DNA of 7,064 bases from Actinomycetota bacterium (GTDB lineage Bacteria; Actinomycetota; Thermoleophilia; Gaiellales; Gaiellaceae). The stretch spans positions 1-7,064 of the forward strand of contig VAXA01000090.1 in the NCBI GenBank assembly GCA_005883365.1, given 5' to 3'. Below the pieces are notes generated by a model. It did no database searches. It was not told the DNA's origin and saw only the letters and a program-made list of their open reading frames with translations. Every line of letters begins with the position of its first letter. The first letter of the stretch is position 1. The position numbers and the translations under genes are program-made. This document shows, in pieces, positions 1-5,850 of the stretch.

Positions 1-540
1 CTCGTTCTCCGTTGCGCTCGCCCGCCGGAACTGCCCGTCGGCGGTGACGATGTCGACCGACACGAGATTGTCGATCGAGAGGCCGTACTTGCGGCGGAGA
101 TGCCCGATTCCGCCGTGCAGCGTCAGCCCCGCAACACCCGTCGTGGAGACGACGCCGCCCGGCACCGCGAGCCCGAACAGCTGCGTCTCCCGGTCGCAGT
201 CGCCCCACGTGGCGCCGCCCTGCACGCGGACGGTCTGGTTGGCCGGGTCGACGGTGACCCCCCGCATCTGCGACAGATCGATCACGAGTCCGCCGTCGTT
301 GACAGCGTTGCCGGCGACGTTGTGCCCTCCGGCCTTGATCGAGAGCGCGAGTCCTTGCTCGCGCGCGAAGTTCACGGCGTCCACGACGTCGGCCGCCCCG
401 CTGCACTGCACGATCACCGCGGGTCGCCGGTCGATCAGCCCGTTCCAGATCGAGCGGGCGTCGTCATAGCCGGGGTCGTCCGGCGTGAGCACCGGCCCGC
501 GAGCCGTCTCCACGAGCCCTGCCACCGCCTGGTCCGTCAT
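1..540 (-). CDS. FAD-binding oxidoreductase, BBE/6-HDNO-like, 3' end beyond window
   Basis: This is the N-terminal 180 residues of a flavin oxidase with a PCMH-type FAD-binding domain; the frame is still open at base 1, so the substrate-binding half is outside the window. Visible landmarks are the flavin-attachment loop IKAGGHNVAGN (residues 68-78), with His73 in the position that forms the 8-alpha-histidyl-FAD bond, then GGLVIDLSQM (83-92), VQGGATWGD (106-114), and LHGGIGHLRRKYGLSIDNL (141-159). In bicovalent members such as berberine bridge enzyme a second link comes from a Cys shortly before the HGG/GGG turn. Here the matching residue is about Gly135, so single histidyl attachment, as in 6-hydroxy-D-nicotine oxidase, is likely. 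Such enzymes oxidise amines, alcohols or sugars with O2. The substrate cannot be told from this half. The ATG at 540-538 has a strong ribosome binding site. There is no obvious signal peptide, so a cytoplasmic location is likely. Confidence 0.9.
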   Translation of the reverse strand, partial: MTDQAVAGLVETARGPVLTPDDPGYDDARSIWNGLIDRRPAVIVQCSGAADVVDAVNFAREQGLALSIKAGGHNVAGNAVNDGGLVIDLSQMRGVTVDPANQTVRVQGGATWGDCDRETQLFGLAVPGGVVSTTGVAGLTLHGGIGHLRRKYGLSIDNLVSVDIVTADGQFRRASATENE

Positions 541-545
541 CGTTT

Positions 546-553
546 TCCTCCCC
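546..553 (-). promoter_or_regulatory. Ribosome binding site of the FAD oxidase
   Basis: On the minus strand GGGGAGGA lies 5 nt before the ATG at 540, a strong Shine-Dalgarno match. It fixes the start of the oxidase gene. No clear -35/-10 pair could be assigned in the region just upstream (555-640); TATGCT near 579-584 is only a weak -10 candidate. Confidence 0.75.
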
Positions 554-641
554 TGAGAACCGGCACGAAGTCCGCCCGAGCATAAACCGCTTTGCTTACG
601 GGGCTCTTAAATCGCGCTCGCGGAAAGGGCCGGAGGGGGCA

Positions 642-671
642 GCGCCCAGGGCGGTCGACCGCCCTGGGCGC
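642..671 (-). terminator. Perfect 30-bp palindrome, probable terminator stem of the propeller operon
   Basis: Bases 642-656 are exactly the reverse complement of 657-671, centred on GTCGAC, with arms made of GCGCCCAGGGCGGTC. It begins 18 bp past the stop codon of the downstream propeller gene, which is where a transcription terminator for that minus-strand operon is expected. There is no real U-tract after the stem (only CCCTTTCC further on), so it is not a textbook intrinsic terminator. Stem-only terminators are proposed for high-GC actinobacteria. Being a perfect palindrome, it could also be a protein-binding site. It also separates the operon from the FAD oxidase, which lies on the same strand. 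Confidence 0.6.
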
Positions 672-689
672 AGGTGGATCGAGCCGGCT

Positions 690-2336
690 CTAGGGCTTCT
701 TGGCCTGGCCGCAGCCGGTGATCTTCTGGCCTGCGACGCCGAGGCCGCTCTTCTGGCAGGCGAACTCGACGTGCGTCGTCTGGCAGGAGATCGACCCTCC
801 CGGCTTGCACGCGCCCGACCACGAGCCGCTCGCGTCCGTCCACGCGACGCGCGCGCCGCCGTCCGGGCCGACGGCCACGCCGAAGTCGTCGAACAGGATC
901 CGGTCGTTGCCCCAGTCGAAGCTGTCGGGTGCGAGGCCGCAGAAGATCCCCGTCGAGCAGATGTCCCCGAAGTAGATCGGGTGGCCGGAGACGTTCGACT
1001 GCGTCCACGTCTTGCCGCCGTCGAGCGACTGTGACATCTGCACCGTCCACTCGGCGCTGCTCGGCGCGCCGGCCGGTTTATTCAGGGCGCCCACTCCCTG
1101 CACGTATGGCGTGTCGTAATAGACGACGTCGATGCCGCCGTTCCCGCCCGCAACGACCCACGGCTCGTAATGCGTGCCGGTGTCGAGGTTCGCCTTGTGG
1201 TTGACGAACGTGTTGCTGCCGTCGGTACTCGTGGCGACATAGACGTCGTACTCCGGCTGCGGCTTCGAGATGTCACGGCGGATGTACGCGACGTCGACGT
1301 TGCCGGCCTGGTCGACCGCGATCGAGTTGAAGAGCTCCGAGACGTCCTGGCAGGAGCTCGGATCGGCCGGCGGCAGCGGCGGGTTCGGGTCGCAGGGGTC
1401 GTTGAAGACTGTCCGCGACGTCCACGTCGCCCCGCCGTCGTCGGAGTACGAGAGGAAGATGTGGTCGAAGGCCTCGGCCTGCGTGTAGTCGCAGCCCTGC
1501 GCGGCGTTCTCGTTGAGGTCGCTCGTCTCCCAGAGCACGTAGATGCGGCCCTGGTGCGCGCCGTTCTGGTCGACGGCGACACCGTCGGGGATCGTGTTGC
1601 ACGTGCTCGTCAGCGCCTGCACCGACCCCGGCTCGACAGCTGAGACCGCGGTCGGCGCCCAGGTCTGGCCGCCGTCCGTCGAGGTCTCGACCCAGACGTT
1701 CGACAGCCCGAAGTCGTGGAACTCGTAGTAGAGGTCGGTGTGCGACGCGGCCTGGTCGGTGCCGCGGTAGGCCGGCGGCGTGTAGGCGGCGAGCCAGGGA
1801 CGGTCGATCTGGAGCGGCTCACAGCCCGCCGTCGCCTGCCGCGTCCACGTGCTGCCGTCGATCGTCGCGGCCGAGCGGATCTGGATCGGCGTCTCCGCGC
1901 ACGTCGGGCCACCCTGGGCGAGGTTGCCCCAGAAGACGGCGTTGTTCCCGCTCGCGTCGGCCGTCGTGTCTTGAACCGGGTTCGGGAAGGAGCTCGGCGC
2001 GAGCGTCACGTCGCCGATGTCGCCCGTGCCGATGACGCCCGGCGGCGTCGCCGGATCGGGATAGCCGAGGTACGTGAAGTTGACGCCGTCCCGCGTCTTC
2101 GAGACGTCGGAGCCATTCTGGCCGCTCTGCCACGTGACGTATGCCGTCCCGGACTGGTCGACCGTCACCTGCGGCTCGTTCTGGCCGGTCGAGGTCTCGG
2201 CCGCGTCCGCCCGGACAGCGGCGGTGAAGCCGGCCCTCGGCGGAGGGCCCGCCGCCGTTCCACCGGCGGCCACGCCGGAGACGAGCGCGCAGGCGCCCAC
2301 AAGGAGGAGCGATCCGATGCGGTAGCGGCCGTTCAT
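690..2336 (-). CDS. Secreted Asp-box (BNR/sialidase-like) beta-propeller protein, downstream paralogue
   Basis: A 548-residue exported protein. An N-terminal signal peptide is clear: MNGRYRIG followed by a hydrophobic stretch (9-24), with a likely cut near Ala29. The rest is beta-propeller sequence with repeated Asp-boxes (S-x-D-x-G-x-T-W/F). The best are STDGGQTW (219-226), SDDGGATW (298-305), STDGSNTF (370-377) and SLDGGKTW (437-444), with weaker ones at 79-87 and 158-164. Other landmarks are DRPWLAAY (178-185) with EFHDFG (205-210), and DICSTGIFCG (458-467). The last 40 residues hold four Cys (510, 518, 527, 542), suggesting extra disulfides. Database pipelines tend to call such proteins exo-alpha-sialidase, but I see no FRIP/YRIP motif near the N-terminus and cannot place an arginine triad, so enzyme activity is doubtful; binding or an unknown hydrolase role is as likely. 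The ATG overlaps the stop of the upstream gene by 4 nt and has no Shine-Dalgarno site, indicating coupled translation. Confidence 0.88.
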   Translation of the reverse strand: MNGRYRIGSLLLVGACALVSGVAAGGTAAGPPPRAGFTAAVRADAAETSTGQNEPQVTVDQSGTAYVTWQSGQNGSDVSKTRDGVNFTYLGYPDPATPPGVIGTGDIGDVTLAPSSFPNPVQDTTADASGNNAVFWGNLAQGGPTCAETPIQIRSAATIDGSTWTRQATAGCEPLQIDRPWLAAYTPPAYRGTDQAASHTDLYYEFHDFGLSNVWVETSTDGGQTWAPTAVSAVEPGSVQALTSTCNTIPDGVAVDQNGAHQGRIYVLWETSDLNENAAQGCDYTQAEAFDHIFLSYSDDGGATWTSRTVFNDPCDPNPPLPPADPSSCQDVSELFNSIAVDQAGNVDVAYIRRDISKPQPEYDVYVATSTDGSNTFVNHKANLDTGTHYEPWVVAGGNGGIDVVYYDTPYVQGVGALNKPAGAPSSAEWTVQMSQSLDGGKTWTQSNVSGHPIYFGDICSTGIFCGLAPDSFDWGNDRILFDDFGVAVGPDGGARVAWTDASGSWSGACKPGGSISCQTTHVEFACQKSGLGVAGQKITGCGQAKKP

Positions 2337-3829
2337 GGCAGCGGCGTCGCACAGGCCGCGGGCGGCGCGAGCGCCGTGCCGCCGGTCTGGTTCGCGAAGT
2401 GGACGAAGGTCTCATCGGCCGTCTCCTGTGCCTTCGTGTTCCCGCCGTAGACGATGTGCGCCAGGCCCTTGCAGTCGACGGCGACGCTGATGTAGTCGAG
2501 CAGCGAACGGTCGGACGAGCCGCAGACGATCCCGTTCGTGCAGATCTCGCCGTAGTGGGTCGGCTTCGCATTCGCGACGGCCTGTTTGAACGTCGGTGAC
2601 GCCGAGAGCGCGTTCGTCGACTGCGCCAGGTAGACGTTCCATGCCGGCGCCGCCGGATCGGTGTACGGCGGGAAGCCGTCGGGCTTGCCGCTCGAGTCGG
2701 TGCACGGCGACTGGGAGACGATGGTCCCGCAGACGCCGTTCGGCTCGCCGGTGGCGCTCGAGCCGTACCAGACGACGTCGATGTTCCCGGCCGACGTCAC
2801 GGCGAGGTGCGCGAGCACGTGCGTGCCGGCGCCGTTGGCGTCGTGGTCGACCTGGATCGGCTTGCTCCACGTCTGCCCGTGGTCGGTCGACACCTCGAGG
2901 TAGACGTGGTACGGATTCGTGTCGGCGTTGTGGTCGTCGGCCGTGCCGTCGAAGAGGGTGTAGTAGTTGCCGGCCGAGTCGATCGCGAGGGTGCCGAAGA
3001 TGTTCGCGTAGCTCGGGGCCTTGCCGTTCGAGGTGTCCGCCTGGAGGACTGGGTGCGTCGTCCAGGTGAGGCCGCCGTCGGTCGAGTGCGCGAGGTAGTA
3101 GTCGTGCAGCGGCCCGAACGGTGGGTGTTGCGCGTTCTCCGCCGCCGTCGAGCACGAGTAGAGGAAGTTGAGCGAGAAGTCCGTTGGGTCGATCGCCAGC
3201 GCCCGCGCCGGGATCGTGTTCTCGACGCAGTTCGTCACCGAGGGGTCGGCGCCGAACGTCTGGATGCAGCTGGGGAAGGTGCTGCCGCCGTCGTACGACG
3301 TGCACACGACCGGCGCCTCTGCGGTGAAGTCGTGGTAGGCGACGTAGACGTTCTGCCCGGCCGCCGTGATCCAGGGGCGGTCGTCCTCGGGCGCCGTCTG
3401 CGTTCCGGCGTCGAAGCTCTTGCCCTGATCCTTCGAGATCTGGACCGAGGCCCAGCTGACGTCGAGGTCGACGGCGAGCAGGTCGCCGTTGGTGTTCACC
3501 GCGACGTCCTGGTCCTCGCCGCGCAGCGGGCCGTTCGTGTCGAAGGGGACCGGCTGCGACCACGTCTTGCCGCCGTCGTACGAGTGCCACTCGAGCGGGC
3601 CGTTCGAGTCGCCGATGGCGCCGACGTAGATGTCCCCGCGGCTCGCGGTCGGCGAGGTGTCGATCGCGAGCGAGGGCTCGGCGCCCTGCCCACCCGGCAG
3701 CACGATGTCGCCGCCGAACGACGGCGTCTTGCCGCCACCGCCGCCGGGCGGCGGAGCCTTCGCCGTCGCGAACGGGGCTGCGAACACAGCGGCGCCGGCC
3801 AGCACGGCCAGCAGCAGCAAACTTCTCAT
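2333..3829 (-). CDS. Secreted Asp-box (BNR/sialidase-like) beta-propeller protein, upstream paralogue
   Basis: A 498-residue exported protein, first gene of the pair. The signal peptide is MRSLLLLAVLAGAAVFAAPF with a likely cut after ATAKA (residue 25), followed by a proline/glycine linker (26-34) before the folded part. Five good Asp-boxes mark propeller blades: SYDGGKTW (83-90), SKDQGKSF (132-139), SYDGGSTF (178-185), STDGGLTW (249-256) and STDHGQTW (314-321). DDRPWITAA (149-157) with AYHDF (164-168), and YGEICTNGIVCG (426-437), match blocks of the downstream protein, so the two are diverged tandem copies. No sialidase FRIP motif is visible. Nearly all Cys residues lie in loops and occur in pairs, which fits oxidised disulfides outside the membrane. 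The ATG has a good ribosome binding site at 3838-3844. A start further upstream is not needed because the signal peptide begins at this Met. The substrate or ligand is unknown. Confidence 0.88.
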   Translation of the reverse strand: MRSLLLLAVLAGAAVFAAPFATAKAPPPGGGGGKTPSFGGDIVLPGGQGAEPSLAIDTSPTASRGDIYVGAIGDSNGPLEWHSYDGGKTWSQPVPFDTNGPLRGEDQDVAVNTNGDLLAVDLDVSWASVQISKDQGKSFDAGTQTAPEDDRPWITAAGQNVYVAYHDFTAEAPVVCTSYDGGSTFPSCIQTFGADPSVTNCVENTIPARALAIDPTDFSLNFLYSCSTAAENAQHPPFGPLHDYYLAHSTDGGLTWTTHPVLQADTSNGKAPSYANIFGTLAIDSAGNYYTLFDGTADDHNADTNPYHVYLEVSTDHGQTWSKPIQVDHDANGAGTHVLAHLAVTSAGNIDVVWYGSSATGEPNGVCGTIVSQSPCTDSSGKPDGFPPYTDPAAPAWNVYLAQSTNALSASPTFKQAVANAKPTHYGEICTNGIVCGSSDRSLLDYISVAVDCKGLAHIVYGGNTKAQETADETFVHFANQTGGTALAPPAACATPLP

Positions 3830-3837
3830 AGAAGTCG

Positions 3838-3844
3838 TCCTCCC
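3838..3844 (-). promoter_or_regulatory. Ribosome binding site of the propeller operon
   Basis: GGGAGGA on the minus strand lies 8 nt before the ATG at 3829. It is the only clear Shine-Dalgarno site for the two-gene operon, since the second gene starts inside the stop of the first. Confidence 0.75.
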
Positions 3845-3875
3845 GAGAGGGATTCACACAACCCGATCCAGGCGT

Positions 3876-3893
3876 GCTGACGAGTCAGTCAGC
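3876..3893. promoter_or_regulatory. Inverted repeat between methyltransferase and propeller operon
   Basis: GCTGAC (3876-3881) and GTCAGC (3888-3893) form a 6-bp inverted repeat around a 6-nt centre; a nested CTGAC/GTCAG pair (3877-3881 and 3884-3888) overlaps it. The repeat sits in the 95-bp gap upstream of the propeller operon and downstream of the methyltransferase, so it could be an operator, a weak terminator stem, or chance. No convincing -35/-10 pair was found beside it. Confidence 0.25.
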
Positions 3894-3924
3894 GAGCCGC
3901 TACGTCACATTCGACGGAGGATCG

Positions 3925-4554
3925 TCAGCCGGAGCGGCGGATCAGGGTCACGCCCTCGCGGAACGGGAGGAGCACCGCCTCCACGCGATCGTCCCGGAGG
4001 ACGTGCTCGTTGAACCGCGCTATCTGCCGGCCGTTCTCGCCGTCCGCGTCGAGGCCGAAGAGCGTGTTGTCGGCGGCGATCAGGCCGTGCGGCGAGAGCT
4101 TCGGGAGGATCGCCTCGTAATAGTCGACGTAGCCGCCCTTGTCGGCGTCGATGAAGGCGAGGTCGAACGGCCCCTCCAGCGCGGCCAGGGTTTCGACGCC
4201 GGGACCGACCCGGAAGTCGATCCGGTCCGCCACGCCGGCCTCCTCGGCGTACCGGCGCGCGACGGCGGTCGTCTCCTCGTTGACGTCGCAGGTGACGAGG
4301 CTCCCATCCGGTGGCAGGGAGCGGGCCATGGCGATCGCCGACCAGCCGGTAAAGGTTCCCATCTCGAGCACGCGCTTCGCCTGTGTCATCGAGACGAGGA
4401 AGGAGAGGAACGCGCCCTCGATCGGGCCGACCATCATCTGAGGGTTCTCCTGGGTCGACCGGGTCTCGGCGCCGAGGCGGTCGAAGATCTCCAACCGGGC
4501 GCTCGTGTAGCGCTCGGCGTATGCCTCGATCTCGTCGGGGATGTAGCGCGCCAT
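3925..4554 (-). CDS. Class I SAM-dependent O-methyltransferase, CCoAOMT type
   Basis: A complete 209-residue enzyme of the cation-dependent catechol / caffeoyl-CoA O-methyltransferase family (Methyltransf_3), the usual length for bacterial members. It would transfer the methyl group of S-adenosylmethionine to a hydroxyl of a vicinal diol or catechol in the cytoplasm. SAM-binding motif I is VLEMGTFTGWSAIAMA (62-77), and the acidic residue after strand 2 is Asp90 in LVTCDVNEE. FIDADKGGYVDYY (134-146) supplies the metal ligand Asp136 and Lys139, and AADNTLFG (160-167) supplies the metal ligands Asp162 and Asn163. All the key residues are therefore present. The N-terminal region MARYIPDEIEAYAERY is typical of the family and supports the ATG at 4554. 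The frame stays open to 4680, but that extension is Arg-rich, unlike the family, and would run into the divergent gene; a GTG at 4569 is a minor alternative. The Shine-Dalgarno site is weak. The substrate is unknown. Confidence 0.92.
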   Translation of the reverse strand: MARYIPDEIEAYAERYTSARLEIFDRLGAETRSTQENPQMMVGPIEGAFLSFLVSMTQAKRVLEMGTFTGWSAIAMARSLPPDGSLVTCDVNEETTAVARRYAEEAGVADRIDFRVGPGVETLAALEGPFDLAFIDADKGGYVDYYEAILPKLSPHGLIAADNTLFGLDADGENGRQIARFNEHVLRDDRVEAVLLPFREGVTLIRRSG

Positions 4555-4612
4555 CGGAGCTCGCGTCACCCTAGGACAAACCGCGGTGCGGCGCGATGCG
4601 TAAGCGCTGGGG
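4555..4612. promoter_or_regulatory. Divergent intergenic region, methyltransferase / membrane protein
   Basis: Only 58 bp separate two divergently read starts, so both promoters must lie here or run into the genes. On the minus strand TAGGGT (4573-4568) fits a TANNNT -10 box and would give a very short leader for the methyltransferase, which agrees with its weak ribosome binding site. No -35 was recognised. Bases 4570-4575 form a CCTAGG palindrome. Confidence 0.35.
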
Positions 4613-5023
4613 ATGGCGCAGTACATCGATCTCACGGCTCGGCGCAGGCCCGCCCGGGCGACGAGCGCCGCAGTTGACACCGCAACGTGGGCTACGGCGC
4701 TTCTCGTCGGCGCGGCGGGCGCGATCCATCTCTATCTGTGGTTCGACTACTTCCACCGCGTCCACGTGGTCGGCGCCCTGTTCCTCGTCAACGCCGGAGC
4801 CGGGATCGCGATCGGCGCTGCCCTCCTCGCGCGCCGGCACGCCCTCGCGCTGCTCGCCGTCGCCGGCTACGCGGCCGGGACGCTGGCCGCGTTCGCGATC
4901 AGCACGCGCTGGGGGCGCTTCGGCTACCGGGAGACGTTTTGGGGAAGCTGGCAGGAGGCGGCGGGCGGCGTCGAGCTCGCTGCAGTGCTGCTGGCGGCGC
5001 TTCTGCTCGCCCGGCGGCGCTAA
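4613..5023 (+). CDS. Four-helix integral membrane protein, function unknown
   Basis: A 136-residue protein with four predicted membrane helices at about 25-45, 52-72, 77-97 and 118-133, a basic N-terminal tail (ARRRPAR) and a basic end (LARRR). The segment GAIHLYLWFDYFHRVHVV (36-53) carries His39, His48 and His51 in and after helix 1. The loop before helix 4 is aromatic (FGYRETFWGSWQE, 103-115) and is followed by a glutamate in the helix (Glu121). The pattern recalls small conserved membrane proteins common in actinobacteria, but I cannot name a family or function. The start is ATG at 4613 preceded by GGGG; another ATG at 4596 is in a different frame. The gene is divergent from the O-methyltransferase. 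Its TAA stop interlocks with the stop of a minus-strand gene remnant. Confidence 0.72.
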   Translation: MAQYIDLTARRRPARATSAAVDTATWATALLVGAAGAIHLYLWFDYFHRVHVVGALFLVNAGAGIAIGAALLARRHALALLAVAGYAAGTLAAFAISTRWGRFGYRETFWGSWQEAAGGVELAAVLLAALLLARRR

Positions 5024-5127
5024 GCGGCGTCGTGCCCTTCGACCGGCGAGAGGATGCGTGCGGCAAGGGCCGGTGAGCAGCCGTGTGCCACGAGCTCGAT
5101 CAGCTGGTGGAGGTCGTAGCGCTCTCC
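5020..5127 (-). pseudogene. Probable C-terminal remnant of a lost gene
   Basis: On the minus strand a 35-codon frame from 5127 to the TAG at 5022-5020 reads like real protein: ERYDLHQLIELVAHGC continuing SPALAARILSPVEGHDAA. It has an amphipathic helix pattern, few repeats and balanced amino acid use, unlike the Arg-rich shadow frames around it. It has no start codon and is preceded in frame by TAG (5130-5128). Before that, only a short open stretch (RCAGSCELAA) is seen. Its stop shares bases with the TAA of the plus-strand membrane protein gene, as expected for a genuine gene end in a tight convergent pair. My reading is that the 5' part of an older gene was deleted, leaving its last 34 codons. 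Alternatives are chance or a frameshift from sequencing. I do not recognise the family with certainty. Confidence 0.4.
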
Positions 5128-5265
5128 CTACGCCGCCAGTTCACAACTGCCTGCGCATCTTGCTGCTTGGGTGGCATGTCGTGCTCTCGTGCCTCCTCGC
5201 TCCCGGCCCGGAGGGGGGCGCGCGGCGCCAGGGGTGCGCCGTGCGCCCGTCTCCGTTCGGTGGAA
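5128..5265. other. Non-coding GC-rich spacer with possible lipoprotein terminator stems
   Basis: No credible gene is seen in these 138 bp. Downstream of the lipoprotein stop on the minus strand there are GC-rich inverted repeats: GGCGC-GCG-GCGCC at 5217-5229, and an imperfect GGGTGCGC/GCGCCC pair at about 5232-5248. One of these could end the lipoprotein transcript, but neither is followed by a U-tract. The region may also be scar sequence from the deletion that produced the neighbouring gene remnant. Confidence 0.35.
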
Positions 5266-5838
5266 CTAGCCCCAACCGCCTCCGCCGCCGCTGGTGGTCG
5301 TGCCACCGCCGGACGACTGCTTGTGCTTGATCACGGTCCCCTTGGGCGAGATGACGTACCACTTGCCACCGCTGAGGTTGAGGCCCTCGCCAGTGGCCTG
5401 GCCCGCAGACTTGTCGCCCACGTAGGTGTAGAGGGGCCACTTGGCATACGTGACGACGCGGCCGCCAGACGGGTTCTTGTCCGTCCCGAGGAGCGACGAC
5501 TTCGCCGTGCCACCGGCAGTCGGCTTGCTCGCGCTCTTCCACTTCAGCGGGGGCCAGAAGCTCGCGCACGAGCCCGTGCACGTGACACGGCTGTGCTGGT
5601 CCTTCATGAAGACGTAGAGCGTGTGTCCCGCTGGATTGACGAGCACGGCGCCCAGGCCCTTGATCGTGCGCGTCGTCACGGCCACCGAGCTCGTCGAGTG
5701 GCTCGCTCCGGCGACACCGTCCTGCGACGTCGCAGATGAGCCGCCGCAGCCGGCGGCGACGAGCCCGAGCAGCGCGAACAGCGCAACCGCGACCAAGCGG
5801 AGCTGGTATCGATTGGAGTTGCCGCGCAGGATCCTCAC
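5266..5838 (-). CDS. Lipoprotein with Yx(F/Y)xxD motifs (COG4315 / secreted-repeat family)
   Basis: A cell-surface lipoprotein of 190 residues from the chosen GTG. A basic start (RILRGNSNRYQLR), a hydrophobic stretch and the lipobox LVAAGC put the lipidated Cys at residue 31. A Ser/Thr/Gly-rich tether follows. The folded part has two copies of the family motif, YVFMKD (75-80) in GHTLYVFMKDQ and YTYVGD (137-142) in WPLYTYVGDKSAGQ, plus a Cys pair CTGSC (87-91) next to FWPPL. This matches the predicted lipoproteins of COG4315 (PF03640 repeat), whose biochemical role is unknown. The protein ends in a Ser/Thr/Gly tail, GGGTTTSGGGGGWG. Start choice: AAGGAG at 5850-5845 lies 6 nt before the GTG at 5838. 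An in-frame ATG at 5853 has only a distant AGAGGA and would add five residues; the ATG at 5919 would add an atypical N-terminus. The gene is divergent from the permease. Confidence 0.88.
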   Translation of the reverse strand: MRILRGNSNRYQLRLVAVALFALLGLVAAGCGGSSATSQDGVAGASHSTSSVAVTTRTIKGLGAVLVNPAGHTLYVFMKDQHSRVTCTGSCASFWPPLKWKSASKPTAGGTAKSSLLGTDKNPSGGRVVTYAKWPLYTYVGDKSAGQATGEGLNLSGGKWYVISPKGTVIKHKQSSGGGTTTSGGGGGWG

Positions 5839-5844
5839 ATCGAT

Positions 5845-5850
5845 CTCCTT
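5845..5850 (-). promoter_or_regulatory. Ribosome binding site supporting a GTG start of the lipoprotein
   Basis: AAGGAG on the minus strand is followed by ATCGAT and then GTG at 5838-5836, an ideal 6-nt spacing. If translation instead began at the ATG at 5853, this site would lie inside the coding region. Confidence 0.5.

Noticed and set aside
1716..2450. 244-codon plus-strand open frame across the junction of the two propeller genes
   Set aside because: Antisense shadow with Arg/Val/Gly-rich composition; the opposite strand has clear Asp-box proteins.
2412..3857. 481-codon open frame on the minus strand overlapping the upstream propeller gene
   Set aside because: It is a shifted-frame shadow: extremely Arg-rich, no domain pattern, and the overlapping frame has a signal peptide, Asp-boxes and a proper ribosome binding site.
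2807..3880. 357-codon open frame on the plus strand antisense to the propeller gene
   Set aside because: Composition is almost only Val, Arg, Gly, Ala, Asp and Glu, the signature of antisense reading of GC-rich codons. No start signal or family resemblance.
4674..4679. TTGACA, a perfect -35 hexamer on the plus strand
   Set aside because: It lies inside the membrane protein coding region and no -10 box at proper spacing or downstream start fits; a chance match.
4555..4680. 42-residue N-terminal extension of the O-methyltransferase
   Set aside because: It is Arg/Ala-rich, not typical of the family, and would overlap the start of the divergent membrane protein gene. The family-like N-terminus begins at the ATG at 4554.
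4596..5330. 244-codon plus-strand open frame across the small membrane protein gene and the spacer
   Set aside because: Shifted frame rich in Arg/Ser/Pro with no helix pattern, whereas the frame starting at 4613 encodes four clean membrane helices.
5083..5739. 218-codon plus-strand open frame antisense to the lipoprotein
   Set aside because: Arg/Ala/Leu-rich antisense shadow; the lipoprotein on the other strand has a lipobox and two family motifs.
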